A DNA stretch of 64,000 bases, from positions 49,548,309-49,612,308 of the forward strand of contig CM070577.1 in the NCBI GenBank assembly GCA_036346355.1, given 5' to 3'. The notes under the pieces were generated by a model, which saw only the letters and a list, made by a program, of their open reading frames with translations, ran no database searches and had not been told where the DNA came from. How positions within the stretch are numbered: position 1 is the first letter of the stretch; each line of letters opens with the position of its first letter. The position numbers and the translations under genes are program-made. The stretch comes from Rhipidocladum racemiflorum (taxonomy: Eukaryota > Streptophyta > Magnoliopsida > Poales > Poaceae). This document shows positions 23,321 through 35,250 of the stretch, piece by piece.

Positions 23321-25678
23321 TTATGGTCGTTTGAAGTTGGTGCTGTCCCGGAGGCCGAATCCGAGTTGAACTTGTGCACCGGAAGAATTGGCTTCATGCT
23401 TGACGTTTGGGAGTCCTTCTCCTTGGTTCCTAAGGACAATAAAATCATCATAAGGATTAAATAGCATTCCATTCATTAAATTATTTGTATGCAACCCGAG
23501 GAACGCATTCACCTGGTAATTGAATTGACGTGCGCGAGCTCGAGTAATTGGCCCTTGTATTATATTGTTGGCTTCAATTGGGTTTGTAGGCATGGCCGTA
23601 TGCATGGTAGTGATGTCCTCATCATCCTCCCCTTCTTGCATTTGAGTCGTCCACGACTCAAGTTCATCATCTTCTCCCAAGTTTGTCTTTAGATATGATA
23701 ATTCATTTGACGGGCTCGAGCTCGAGTAAATGGTCCTTGAACCGACGAAGATGTAGAAGGATGGCCAAGGTGGGGGTCGATAAAGCCATGTAGATGGAGC
23801 CATCGTAGTAGTTGTATACGAAGTAGAGTATGCTGTAAAGTGTCGCCAACTTAATGGTCCTGGCCAAGGTGGGGGTCGATGAAGCCATGTAGTTGATATA
23901 ATTGCAGCAACACTTGGTTTTGACCATCTTGGTGATGACCATATGTTTGCATTGTAAGTTTTGTCCATGATGAGCATGGTCTCATCATCCTCCCTTTCTT
24001 GAAGTGGAGTCGTCCTCGACTCCATCATATTGTCCTGGAAAATGTTAGGAGTGACAGGAAACAAAGAAGCATGCACATTTGCAATCAAATCAATGGATCG
24101 AGAATCTCTATCAACCATATACTCCCTTTCTTGAAAACTATCGTGTGACTTGTAAGTTGAATCAAAAGTACTTGATATGACATGATTAGTGATATGGCAT
24201 TTATCAAGTTGATGACATTGTTGCATGGCAAGCAGAGGTTCAAAATCTGAACAAATGTAAACTCGATCGGCTTTATACTCTCCTTTCTCACTATTTTTGC
24301 AAATAACATGGAAAATATTTCGTGATATCCTGGACAAATCAGAATGTACAAAAAGTCTCTCCTCTAAATAATTCAGATCACACGGAACATCAAATTCAAT
24401 GTAGCCTAATGTATCTAAAGAAGACATCAATTTCAACTCATCATTTTCGCTTGCAATGTGAATTAGATGTTTATTTTCAGTACAAGTGTCTAGTGTGTTA
24501 ACAAAAGTAACATGTCCACTCACTAGTTGTGTCATAGATATAAGTGAAGTATTATCACACAACTCTTCTTTATCACAAGAAATAGCAAGCAAATCATCTT
24601 GTAACAAAGCAAAATCAGCAATCGGTTCCACTAATAGTTGCTCAATGATAGCATGATTTGTGGACAATTTTAGCTCTTCAAAATTATTTTCTCCATGTGT
24701 AAAGTCCATACCTGTTATATTACCTTGTAAGTTCTCATCAGCTGTTGTAGGTGTTTCTTCAACTATTATCTCTTCACTTACACATGGGGTAGTACTGATC
24801 AGTTCTTTCTCCATATGCACTTCTACATCATTCTCTCGATGGTGCTCACTTTTCTGCAAAATGTTAGCTACAAAAGAAGGTCCAACAATGGGCGCCTCAA
24901 ATGAAGCTAATGATTCTTTCAAGGATTCAGCAAGCATATTTTCAACTCTACAAGCACATACAACCAATTCTGAAAGAGAACTATATGTTTCATCAATAAG
25001 AGCATCCTGAATTTCTTGATTAAGTCCACGTATGAACCTAAGCTCTGTTGCTTCTTCACCTTCAACTAAACCACAACGCAACAAATGATTTTGCAATCGT
25101 TCATAGTATTCCTTAACGCACTTATTTCCTTGTTTCAAGCATTGGAGTCTAGTATACAAAAATTCAGAATGATATTCAGGAACATAATCAATTCTCATAA
25201 GTCTTTTCATGGCCTTCCAATTTTTAGGTTTTCTCTCTTTTCTACAAATATGTTTCCACCATGTTAATGCATATTCATTTAGCACACTAGTAGCAATCCT
25301 AATCTTTTCATTTTCAGACAAATCATAATTGCCAAATTCTTTGTCTACTGCTATCTCCCAATTAATATAGGCATCAGGATCATAATGACCATTAAAAGGT
25401 GGAATGGCGAATTTAACCTTATCTAGGGAATCATCATCAACATGTACCTGAGCATGTAGTATGCCATTTTTGTTGCTTAGAAGATGAGGTGGAGGATTGG
25501 AAGTTCCGGGGGCAGTACCTTCAAGCGTATCAAGTCTAGACAAAATAGTAGCAAGATTAGTGTTAGCAACTCTCTGAGCGGTCTCGATAGACCGGAGGCG
25601 GTCTTCTTGCAGTGACATTCTAGCAACAATTCCCTTTGCGCGTGGAGACTGATGCATCGAATCCTCATCACCTAACAT
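23321..25678 (-). CDS. Array unit 2: intact gag-fusion protein, 785 aa
   Basis: The only unit with an undamaged frame. The ATG at 25676-25678 is chosen because upstream in-frame codons have no ATG and the leader starts there in all units. Residues ~15-55 look like a coiled coil (LRSIETAQRVANTNLATILS). A retrotransposon gag domain follows at ~90-250: IPPFNGHYDPDAYINWE, ALTWWKHI, FLYTRLQCLKQGNKCVKEYY, LRFIRGLNQEIQDALID. The middle (~260-600) is acidic and matches nothing I can name. A duplicated RPPPWP segment (TWLHRPPPWP, then TWLYRPPPWP) follows. Near residue ~715 comes GPITRARARQF, which resembles the C-terminal end of plant gypsy polyproteins. No zinc knuckle, protease, RT, RNase H or integrase is visible. 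Likely role: a particle protein that lets the RNA be packaged, using enzymes from another element. The middle may instead carry a separate function. Confidence 0.85.
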   Translation of the reverse strand: MLGDEDSMHQSPRAKGIVARMSLQEDRLRSIETAQRVANTNLATILSRLDTLEGTAPGTSNPPPHLLSNKNGILHAQVHVDDDSLDKVKFAIPPFNGHYDPDAYINWEIAVDKEFGNYDLSENEKIRIATSVLNEYALTWWKHICRKERKPKNWKAMKRLMRIDYVPEYHSEFLYTRLQCLKQGNKCVKEYYERLQNHLLRCGLVEGEEATELRFIRGLNQEIQDALIDETYSSLSELVVCACRVENMLAESLKESLASFEAPIVGPSFVANILQKSEHHRENDVEVHMEKELISTTPCVSEEIIVEETPTTADENLQGNITGMDFTHGENNFEELKLSTNHAIIEQLLVEPIADFALLQDDLLAISCDKEELCDNTSLISMTQLVSGHVTFVNTLDTCTENKHLIHIASENDELKLMSSLDTLGYIEFDVPCDLNYLEERLFVHSDLSRISRNIFHVICKNSEKGEYKADRVYICSDFEPLLAMQQCHQLDKCHITNHVISSTFDSTYKSHDSFQEREYMVDRDSRSIDLIANVHASLFPVTPNIFQDNMMESRTTPLQEREDDETMLIMDKTYNANIWSSPRWSKPSVAAIISTTWLHRPPPWPGPLSWRHFTAYSTSYTTTTMAPSTWLYRPPPWPSFYIFVGSRTIYSSSSPSNELSYLKTNLGEDDELESWTTQMQEGEDDEDITTMHTAMPTNPIEANNIIQGPITRARARQFNYQVNAFLGLHTNNLMNGMLFNPYDDFIVLRNQGEGLPNVKHEANSSGAQVQLGFGLRDSTNFKRP

Positions 25679-26864
25679 GGTTAGTAGAAGACAAGAAAAC
25701 AATATAACAAGTATAATGTTCCTATCAACTACAAGGAGGTGGTGGCAATTCTCTCAACATTCAAGCCGATAACCAAAGCTCTTACAAGTTCTTACATGCA
25801 GCGGGTGTTGACGGCCGTTGGCGTGGTCAAAAGTTCTCCGAAGCTTGGATAAAGCGATTGCCAAGGGATCGAACAAATGTACGAGGTTGGGTGTGGAGCT
25901 TGGATAGGCAAAACTTATTTCCTATGCAATCTGATAATTCTAGTTATTGTAATGATAAGTAATGATCCAAACTAGAATTCACAAGCCCTAGTTGCCGATC
26001 TCAAAGATATAAGTGAATTTGAAGGCAACATACATGCAAAGATAATGGCACTTGTGCAATCAAGGAATGAGCTATAAAATATAAGTGATGCACCAAAAGC
26101 TCTATTGCACAAGTCGTAGAGACGCTAACTTATTGCTTTGAGAAAGTAAAAGGGCACAAGATTGCTCACTAATTAATAAATTGCACAACCTAAAAGTAAC
26201 GAACACAAATTAGGGTTTTGCTCAATGTAGTGCGACCGCCACAATTTTCTGTTTCTTTTCCTTTTTTTTTTGGCCTTTTGGCCCTTTCTCTTTTCTTTCT
26301 TTTAGTGACTTTCGCCAACACTTGTATGAACAAAGTTTTGAATCCCTAGCTCGGTGTCACAAGATAATATGATATGATAACTGAAGATTGTGCAATGTAT
26401 CAAGTAGAGCAGCCTAAGCAATATCAACAAGCTAGTCTCAAATAGGATCAAAGTATTCACAAAGGATGAATTGGTTCCCAAAGGTAGGTGTACTGATGTT
26501 TTTCTAGGGCAGCAAACTTGTCGCCTAGATTAATGTTTGAAGATCACCGAATTTGATTGATTGATGATGGAAGGAATTGAAGCTTATATCCTCAGCTTTC
26601 ATTAGAGTGCAAGAACACAAAAATCCGAGTTCGTATGTGAAAGTTATGCTCGTAACACCAAACTGGACAGAATTGAAGGATTGAAGCTACGAAGGAAAAG
26701 AAAGATCAGCAACTAAAACATGGACTCTAATGGATCAAAACCTAACAAAACTCACTAAAATAACAGATTGAAACTAAAGGTTGAATTTTTGTGGAGTAAT
26801 TTTCAATTTAGGACAGAAATCAAAAACTAACCTAAGGCACTGATATTCTCACCGATCAACTGAA
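25679..26864 (-). other. Array unit 2 leader
   Basis: As in unit 1, with private small deletions (GTAGAGACGC near 26115, CCGCCACA near 26235). Non-coding. Confidence 0.75.
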
Positions 26865-26876
26865 GCTCTGATACCA
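26865..26876 (-). other. Primer binding site, array unit 2
   Basis: Minus strand TGGTATCAGAGC, intact, five bases from the LTR end at 26882. Confidence 0.9.
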
Positions 26877-26881
26877 CTTGA

Positions 26882-27480
26882 TGTAACACTGGATGTCCCG
26901 ATCTTTCGATGAGAATGATAACCTTCGATTTGGGTGGAGACGACTTTGACGATCCGACTACAACGTACAACGACGATGCGCCTTAGCAATCGCTAAACCA
27001 ACTCCAGAGGGTTATTGACCTTGCCGTGGGCACGATCAACCTGATCACGAAGATCAATTCCTGCAAGCAATCGAAGAACTAGCAAGAACAAGGCAAAAGC
27101 AATCTAAAATTGCAAATATAGATGAAGTATTGAAAAGTTGGGGTTCCGATACAAGGAGCTTGTTAGGCGGCTGTTGAGCACGTCTAAAAGACTCAAATAG
27201 TAGCAAAAGGCTAAACTATCAAATAACCAAAACCCAAGTTATTTTGGTGGACTCCCTAGCTATTTATAGGAGAAATAGGAGGCCAAAACCAGGCTTGGGG
27301 CGTCCAAAACACTTCCATGGCCGTATAGGACTCCTATTCCTAGTTTGACTCGGATTTGGAAAGATGACCGAACTTGTTTTGCAGATTCCCGTTGACTCGT
27401 AAGGAATTTGGAGATGGGGCTGGATCCGTTGGAAAGAGGACATCGAAACCTTTCAAACCAGTACTCATAGACCTCAAACA
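26882..27480 (-). mobile_element. Array LTR 3
   Basis: Shared between units 2 and 3. TATA box 27260-27268. Carries GGTGGACTCC and CCGTATAGG variants, also found in LTR 4. Confidence 0.65.
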
Positions 27481-27504
27481 CCCTTGTGGATCAAAAAGTT
27501 ATGG

Positions 27505-29856
27505 TCATTTGAAGTTGGTGCTGTCCCGGAGGCCGAATCCGAGTTGAACTTGTGCACCGGAAGAATTGGCTTCATGCTTGACGTTTGGGAGTCCTTCTCC
27601 TTGGTTCCTAAGGACAATAAAATCATCACAAGGATTAAATAGCATTCCATTCATTAAATTATTTGTATGCAACCCGAGGAACGATTCACTTGGTAATTGA
27701 ATTGACGTGGCGCGAGCTCGAGTAATTGGCCCTTGTATTATATTGTTGGCTTCAATTGGGTCTGTAGGCATGGCCGTATGCATGGTAGTGATGTCCTCAT
27801 CATCCTCCCCTTCTTGCATTTGAGTCGTCCTCGACTCAAGTTCATCATCTTCTCCCAAGTTTGTCTTTAGATATGATAATTCATTTGACGGGCTCGAGCT
27901 CGAGTAAATGGTCCTTGAACCGACGAAGATGTAGAAGGATGGCCAAGGTGGGGGTCGATAAAGCCATGTAGATGGAGCCATCGTAGTAGTTGTATACGAA
28001 GTAGAGTATGCTGTAAAGTGTCGCCAACTTAATGGTCCTGGCCAAGGTGGGGGTCGATGAAGCCATGTAGTTGATATAATTGCAGCAACACTTGGTTTTG
28101 ACCATCTTGGTGATGATCATATGTTTGCATTGTAAGTTTTGTCTATGATGAGCATGGTCTCATCATCCTCCCTTTCTTGAAGTGGAGTCATCCTCGACTC
28201 CATCATATTGTCCTGGAAAATGTTAGGAGTGACAGGAAACAAAGAAGCATGCACATTTGCAATCAAATCAATGGATCGAGAATCTCTATCAACCATATAC
28301 TCCCTTTCTTGAAAACTATCGTGTGACTTGTAAGTTGAATCAAAAGTACTTGATATGACATGATTAGTGATATGGCATTTATCAAGTTGATGACATTGTT
28401 GCATGGCAAGCAGAGGTTCAAAATCTGAACAAATGTAAACTCGATCGGCTTTATACTCTCCTTTCTCACTATTTTTGCAAATAACATGGAAAATATTTCG
28501 TGATATCCTGGACAAATCAGAATGTACAAAAAGTCTCTCCTCTAAATAATTCAGATCACACGGAACATCAAATTCAATGTAGCCTAATGTATCTAAAGAA
28601 GACATCAATTTCAACTCATCATTTTCGCTTGCAATGTGAATTAGATGTTTATTTTCAGTACAAGTGTCTAGTGTGTTAACAAAAGTAACATGTCCACTCA
28701 CTAGTTGTGTCATAGATATAAGTGAAGTATTATCACACAACTCTTCTTTATCACAAGAAATAGCAAGCAAATCATCTTGTAACAAAGCAAAATCAGCAAT
28801 CGGTTCCACTAATAGTTGCTCAATGATAGCATGATTTGTGGACAATTTTAGCTCTTCAAAATTATTTTCTCCATGTGTAAAGTCCATACCTGTTATATTA
28901 CCTTGTAAGTTCTCATCAGCTGTTGTAGGTGTTTCTTCAACTATTATCTCTTCACTTACACATGGGGTAGTACTGATCAGTTCTTTCTCCATATGCACTT
29001 CTACATCATTCTCTCGATGGTGCTCACTTTTCTGCAAAATGTTAGCTACAAAAGAAGGTCCAACAATGGGCGCCTCAAATGAAGCTAATGATTCTTTCAA
29101 GGATTCAGCAAGCATATTTTCAACTCTACAAGCACATACAACCAATTCTGAAAGAGAACTATATGTTTCATCAATAAGAGCATCCTGAATTTCTTGATTA
29201 AGTCCACGTATGAACCTAAGCTCTGTTGCTTCTTCACCTTCAACTAAACCACAACGCAACAAATGATTTTGCAATCGTTCATAGTATTCCTTAACGCACT
29301 TATTTCCTTGTTTCAAGCATTGGAGTCTAGTATACAAAAATTCAGAATGATATTCAGGAACATAATCAATTCTCATAAGTCTTTTCATGGCCTTCCAATT
29401 TTTAGGTTTTCTCTCTTTTCTACAAATATGTTTCCACCATGTTAATGCATATTCATTTAGCACACTAGTAGCAATCCTAATCTTTTCATTTTCAGACAAA
29501 TCATAATTGCCAAATTCTTTGTCTACTGCTATCTCCCAATTAATATAGGCATCAGGATCATAATGACCATTAAAAGGTGGAATGGCGAATTTAACCTTAT
29601 CTAGGGAATCATCATCAACATGTACCTGAGCATGTAGTATGCCATTTTTGTTGCTTAGAAGATGAGGTGGAGGATTGGAAGTTCCGGGGGCAGTACCTTC
29701 AAGCGTATCAAGTCTAGACAAAATAGTAGCAAGATTAGTGTTAGCAACTCTCTGAGCGGTCTCGATAGACCGGAGGCGGTCTTCTTGCAGTGACATTCTA
29801 GCAACAATTCCCTTTGCGCGTGGAGACTGATGCATCGAATCCTCATCACCTAACAT
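27505..29856 (-). pseudogene. Array unit 3: gag-fusion ORF with premature stop
   Basis: Starts at the ATG 29854-29856 and is open to a stop at 28117-28119, where a TGG (Trp) codon became TGA just after KTYNANI. This leaves about 579 residues with the gag domain but without the RPPPWP repeats and tail. The remainder (27505-28116) stays mostly readable. It has a pair of compensating one-base changes near 27682-27712 that alter about ten residues after PITRARA. The same TGA is in unit 4. Confidence 0.85.
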
Positions 29857-31054
29857 GGTTAGTAGAAGACAAGAAAACAATATAACAAGTACATAATGTT
29901 CCTATCAACTACAAGGAGGTGGTGGCAATTCTCTCAACATTCAAGCCGATAACCAAAGCTCTTACAAGTTCTTACATGCAGCGGGTGTTGACGGCCGTTG
30001 GCGTGGTCAAAAGTTCTCCGAAGCTTGGATAAAGCGATTGCCAAGGGATCGAACAAATGTACGAGGTTGGGTGTGGAGCTTGGATAGGCAAAACTTATTT
30101 CCTATGCAATCTGATAATTCTAGTTATTGTAATGATAAGTAATGATCCAAACTAGAATTCACAAGCCCTAGTTGCCGATCTCAAAGATATAAGTGAATTT
30201 GAAGGCAACATACACGCAAAGATAATGGCACTTGTGCAATCAAGGAATGAGCTATAAAATATAAGTGATGCACCAAAAGCTCTATTGCACAAGTCGTAGA
30301 GAGACGCTAACTTATTGCTTTGAGAAAGTAAAAAGGGCACAAGATTGCTCACTAATTAATAAATTGCACAACCTAAAAGTAACGAACACAAATTAGGGTT
30401 TTGCTCAATGTAGTGCGACCGGCCACAATTTTCTGTTTCTTTTCCTTTTTTTTTTTGGCCTTTTGGCCCTTTCTCTTTTCTTTCTTTTAGTGACTTTCGG
30501 CCAACACTAGTATGAACAAAGTTTTTGAATCCCTAGCTCGGTGTCACAAGATAATATGATATGATAACTGAAGATTGTGCAATGTATCAAGTAGAGCAGC
30601 CCTAAGCAATATCAACAAGCTAGTCTCAAATAGGATCAAAGTGTTCACAAAGGATGAATTGGTTCCCAAAGGTAGGTGTACTGATGTTTTTCTAGGGCAG
30701 CAAACTTGTCGCCTAGATTAATGTTTGAAGATCACCGAATTTGATTGATTGACAGTGGAAGGAATTGAAGCTTATATCCTCAGCTTTCATTAGAGTGCAA
30801 GAACACAAAAATCCGAGTTCGTATGTGAAAGTTATGCTCGTAACACCAAACTGGACAGAATTGAAGGATTGAAGCTACGCGAAGGAAAAGAAAGATCAGC
30901 AACTAAAACATGGACTCTAATGGATCAAAACCTAACAAAACTCACTAAAATAACAGATTGAAACTAAAGGTTGAATTTTTGTGGAGTAATTTTCAATTTA
31001 GGACAGAAATCAAAAACTAACCTAAGGCACTGATATTCTCACCGATCAACTGAA
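29857..31054 (-). other. Array unit 3 leader
   Basis: Non-coding leader as in the other units. The LTR-proximal half is closest to unit 4. Confidence 0.75.
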
Positions 31055-31066
31055 GCTCTGATACCA
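31055..31066 (-). other. Primer binding site, array unit 3
   Basis: Minus strand TGGTATCAGAGC, intact, five bases from the LTR end at 31072. Confidence 0.9.
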
Positions 31067-31071
31067 CTTGA

Positions 31072-31670
31072 TGTAACACTGGATGTCCCGATCTTTCGAT
31101 GAGAATGATAACCTTCGATTTGGGTGGAGACGACTTTGACGATCCGACTACAACGTACAACGACGATGCGCCTTAGCAATCGCTAAACCAACTCCAGAGG
31201 GTTATTGACCTTGCCGTGGGCACGATCAACCTGATCACGAAGATCAATTCCTGCAAGCAATCGAAGAACTAGCAAGAACAAGGCAAAAGCAATCTAAAAT
31301 TGCAAATATAGATGAAGTATTGAAAAGTTGGGGTTCCGATACAAGGAGCTTGTTAGGCGGCTGTTGAGCACGTCTAAAAGACTCAAATAGTAGCAAAAGG
31401 CTAAACTATCAAATAACCAAAACCCAAGTTATTTTGGTGGACTCCCTAGCTATTTATAGGAGAAATAGGAGGCCAAAACCAGGCTTGGGGCGTCCAAAAC
31501 ACTTCCATGGCCGTATAGGACTCCTATTCCTAGTTTGACTCGGATTTGGAAAGATGACCGAACTTGTTTTGCAGATTCCCGTTGACTCGTAAGGAATTTG
31601 GAGATGGGGCTGGATCCGTTGGAAAGAGGACATCGAAACCTTTCAAACCAGTACTCATAGACCTCAAACA
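31072..31670 (-). mobile_element. Array LTR 4
   Basis: Shared between units 3 and 4. Nearly identical to LTR 3. TATA box 31450-31458. Confidence 0.65.
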
Positions 31671-31693
31671 CCCTTGTGGATCAAAAGTTATGG

Positions 31694-34047
31694 TCATTTG
31701 AAGTTGGTGCTGTCCCGGAGGCCGAATCCGAGTTGAACCTGTGCACCGGAAGAATTGGCTTCATGCTTGACGTTTGGGAGTCCTTCTCCTTGGTTCCTAA
31801 GGACAATAAAATCATCACAAGGATTAAATAGCATTCCATTCATTAAATTATTTGTATGCAACCCGAGGAACGCATTCACCTGGTAATTGAATTGACGTGC
31901 GCGAGCTCGAGTAATTGGCCCTTGTATTATATTGTTGGCTTCAATTGGGTCTGTAGGCATGGCCGTATGCATGGTAGTGATGTCCTCATCATCCTCCCCT
32001 TCTTGCATTTGAGTCGTCCTCGACTCAAGTTCATCATCTTCTCCCAAGTTTGTCTTTAGATCTGATAATTCATTTGACGGGCTCGAGCTCGAGTAAATGG
32101 TCCTTGAGCAAGCGAAGATGTAGAAGGATGGCCAAGGTGGGGGTCGATAAAGCCATGTAGATGGAGCCATCGTAGTAGTTGTATACGAAGTAGAGTATGC
32201 TGTAAAGTGTCGCCAACTTAATGGTCCTGGCCAAGGTGGGGGTCGATGAAGCCATGTAGTTGATATAATTGCAGCAACACTTGGTTTTGACCATCTTGGT
32301 GATGATCATATGTTTGCATTGTAAGTTTTGTCTATGATGAGCATGGTCTCATCATCCTCCCTTTCTTGAAGTGGAGTCATCCTCGACTCCATCATATTGT
32401 CCTGGAAAATGTTAGGAGTGACAGGAAACAAAGAAGCATGCACATTTGCAATCAAATCAATGGATCGAGAATCTCTATCAACCATATACTCCCTTTCTTG
32501 AAAACTATCGTGTGACTTGTAAGTTGAATCAAAAGTACTTGATATGACATGATTAGTGATATGGCATTTATCAAGTTGATGACATTGTTGCATGGCAAGC
32601 AGAGGTTCAAAATCTGAACAAATGTAAACTCGATCGGCTTTATACTCTCCTTTCTCACTATTTTTGCAAATAACATGGAAAATATTTCGTGATATCCTGG
32701 ACAAATCAGAATGTACAAAAAGTCTCTCCTCTAAATAATTCAGATCACACGGAACATCAAATTCAATGTAGCCTAATGTATCTAAAGAAGACATCAATTT
32801 CAACTCATCATTTTCGCTTGCAATGTGAATTAGATGTTTATTTTCAGTACAAGTGTCTAGTGTGTTAACAAAAGTAACATGTCCACTCACTAGTTGTGTC
32901 ATAGATATAAGTGAAGTATTATCACACAACTCTTCTTTATCACAAGAAATAGCAAGCAAATCATCTTGTAACAAAGCAAAATCAGCAATCGGTTCCACTA
33001 ATAGTTGCTCAATGATAGCATGATTTGTGGACAATTTTAGCTCTTCAAAATTATTTTCTCCATGTGTAAAGTCCATACCTGTTATATTACCTTGTAAGTT
33101 CTCATCAGCTGTTGTAGGTGTTTCTTCAACTATTATCTCTTCACTTACACATGGGGTAGTACTGATCAGTTCTTTCTCCATATGCACTTCTACATCATTC
33201 TCTCGATGGTGCTCACTTTTATGCAAAATGTTAGCTACAAAAGAAGGTCCAACAATGGGCGCCTCAAATGAAGCTAATGATTCTTTCAAGGATTCAGCAA
33301 GCATATTTTCAACTCTACAAGCACATACAACCAATTCTGAAAGAGAACTATATGTTTCATCAATAAGAGCATCCTGAATTTCTTGATTAAGTCCACGTAT
33401 GAACCTAAGCTCTGTTGCTTCTTCACCTTCAACTAAACCACAACGCAACAAATGATTTTGCAATCGTTCATAGTATTCCTTAACGCACTTATTTCCTTGT
33501 TTCAAGCATTGGAGTCTAGTATACAAAAATTCAGAATGATATTCAGGAACATAATCAATTCTCATAAGTCTTTTCATGGCCTTCCAATTTTTAGGTTTTC
33601 TCTCTTTTCTACAAATATGTTTCCACCATGTTAATGCATATTCATTTAGCACACTAGTAGCAATCCTAATCTTTTCATTTTCAGACAAATCATAATTGCC
33701 AAATTCTTTGTCTACTGCTATCTCCCAATTAATATAGGCATCAGGATCATAATGACCATTAAAAGGTGGAATGGCGAATTTAACCTTATCTAGGGAATCA
33801 TCATCAACATGTACCTGAGCATGTAGTATGCCATTTTTGTTGCTTAGAAGATGAGGTGGAGGATTGGAAGTTCCGGGGGCAGTACCTTCAAGCGTATCAA
33901 GTCTAGACAAAATAGTAGCAAGATTAGTGTTAGCAACTCTCTAAGCGGTCTCGATAGACCGAAGGCGGTCTTCTTGCAGTGACATTCTATCAACAATTCC
34001 CTTTGGCGCTGCGGATACTGATGCATCGAATCCTCATCACCTAACAT
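31694..34047 (-). pseudogene. Array unit 4: gag-fusion ORF, most damaged copy
   Basis: The expected ATG is at 34045-34047. The frame is lost near 34005-34015 (CCCTTTGGCGCTGCGG in place of CCCTTTGCGCGTGG). A Gln codon becomes TAG near 33943, and the Trp-to-stop change shared with unit 3 lies at 32306. The longest open stretch is 32306-33910 (gag domain and middle); the tail is open at 31694-32170. A small private change (FACSR for FVGSR) lies near 32110. It cannot make the full protein. Confidence 0.85.
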
Positions 34048-35233
34048 GGTTAGTAGAAGACAAGAAAACAATATAACAAGTATAATGTTCCTATCAACTA
34101 CAAGGAGGTGGTGGCAATTCTCTCAACATTCAAGCCGATAACCAAAGCTCTTACAAGTTCTTACATGCAGCGGGTGTTGACGGCCGTTGGCGTGGTCAAA
34201 AGTTCTCCGAAGCTTGGATAAAGCGATTGCCAAGGGATCGAACAAATGTACGAGGTTGGGTGTGGAGCTTGGATAGGCAAAACTTATTTCCTATGCAATC
34301 TGATAATTCTAGTTATTGTAATGATAAGTAATGATCCAAACTAGAATTCACAAGCCCTAGTTGCCGATCTCAAAGATATAAGTGAATTTGAAGGCAACAT
34401 ACACGCAAAGATAATGGCACTTGTGCAATCAAGGAATGAGCTATAAAATATAAGTGATGCACCAAAAGCTCTATTGCACAAGTCGTAGAGAGACGCTAAC
34501 TTATTGCTTTGAGAAAGTAAAAAGGGCACAAGATTGCTCACTAATTAATAAATTGCACAACCTAAAAGTAACGAACACAAATTAGGGTTTTGCTCAATGT
34601 AGTGCGACCGGCCACAATTTTCTGTTTCTTTTCCTTTTTTTTTTTGGCCCTTTCTCTTTTCTTTCTTTTAGTGACTTTCGGCCAACACTAGTATGAACAA
34701 AGTTTTTGAATCCCTAGCTCGGTGTCACAAGATAATATGATATGATAACTGAAGATTGTGCAATGTATCAAGTAGAGCAGCCCTAAGCAATATCAACAAG
34801 CTAGTCTCAAATAGGATCAAAGTGTTCACAAAGGATGAATTGGTTCCCAAAGGTAGGTGTCTGATGTTTTTCTAGGGCAGCAAACTTGTCGCCTAGATTA
34901 ATGTTTGAAGATCACCGAATTTGATTGATTGACAGTGGAAGGAATTGAAGCTTATATCCTCAGCTTTCATTAGAGTGCAAGAACACAAAAATCCGAGTTC
35001 GTATGTGAAAGTTATGCTCGTAACACCAAACTGGACAGAATTGAAGGATTGAAGCTACGCGAAGGAAAAGAAAGATCAGCAACTAAAACATGGACTCTAA
35101 TGGATCAAAACCTAACAAAACTCACTAAAATAACAGATTGAAACTAAAGGTTGAATTTTTGTGGAGTAATTTTCAATTTAGGACAGAAATCAAAAACTAA
35201 CCTAAGGCACTGATATTCTCACCGATCAATCAA
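34048..35233 (-). other. Array unit 4 leader
   Basis: Non-coding leader. Lacks one GGCCTTTT segment in the pyrimidine-rich tract near 34646. Confidence 0.75.
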
Positions 35234-35245
35234 GCTCTGATACCA
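35234..35245 (-). other. Primer binding site, array unit 4
   Basis: Minus strand TGGTATCAGAGC, intact, five bases from the LTR end at 35251. Confidence 0.9.
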
Positions 35246-35250
35246 CTTGA

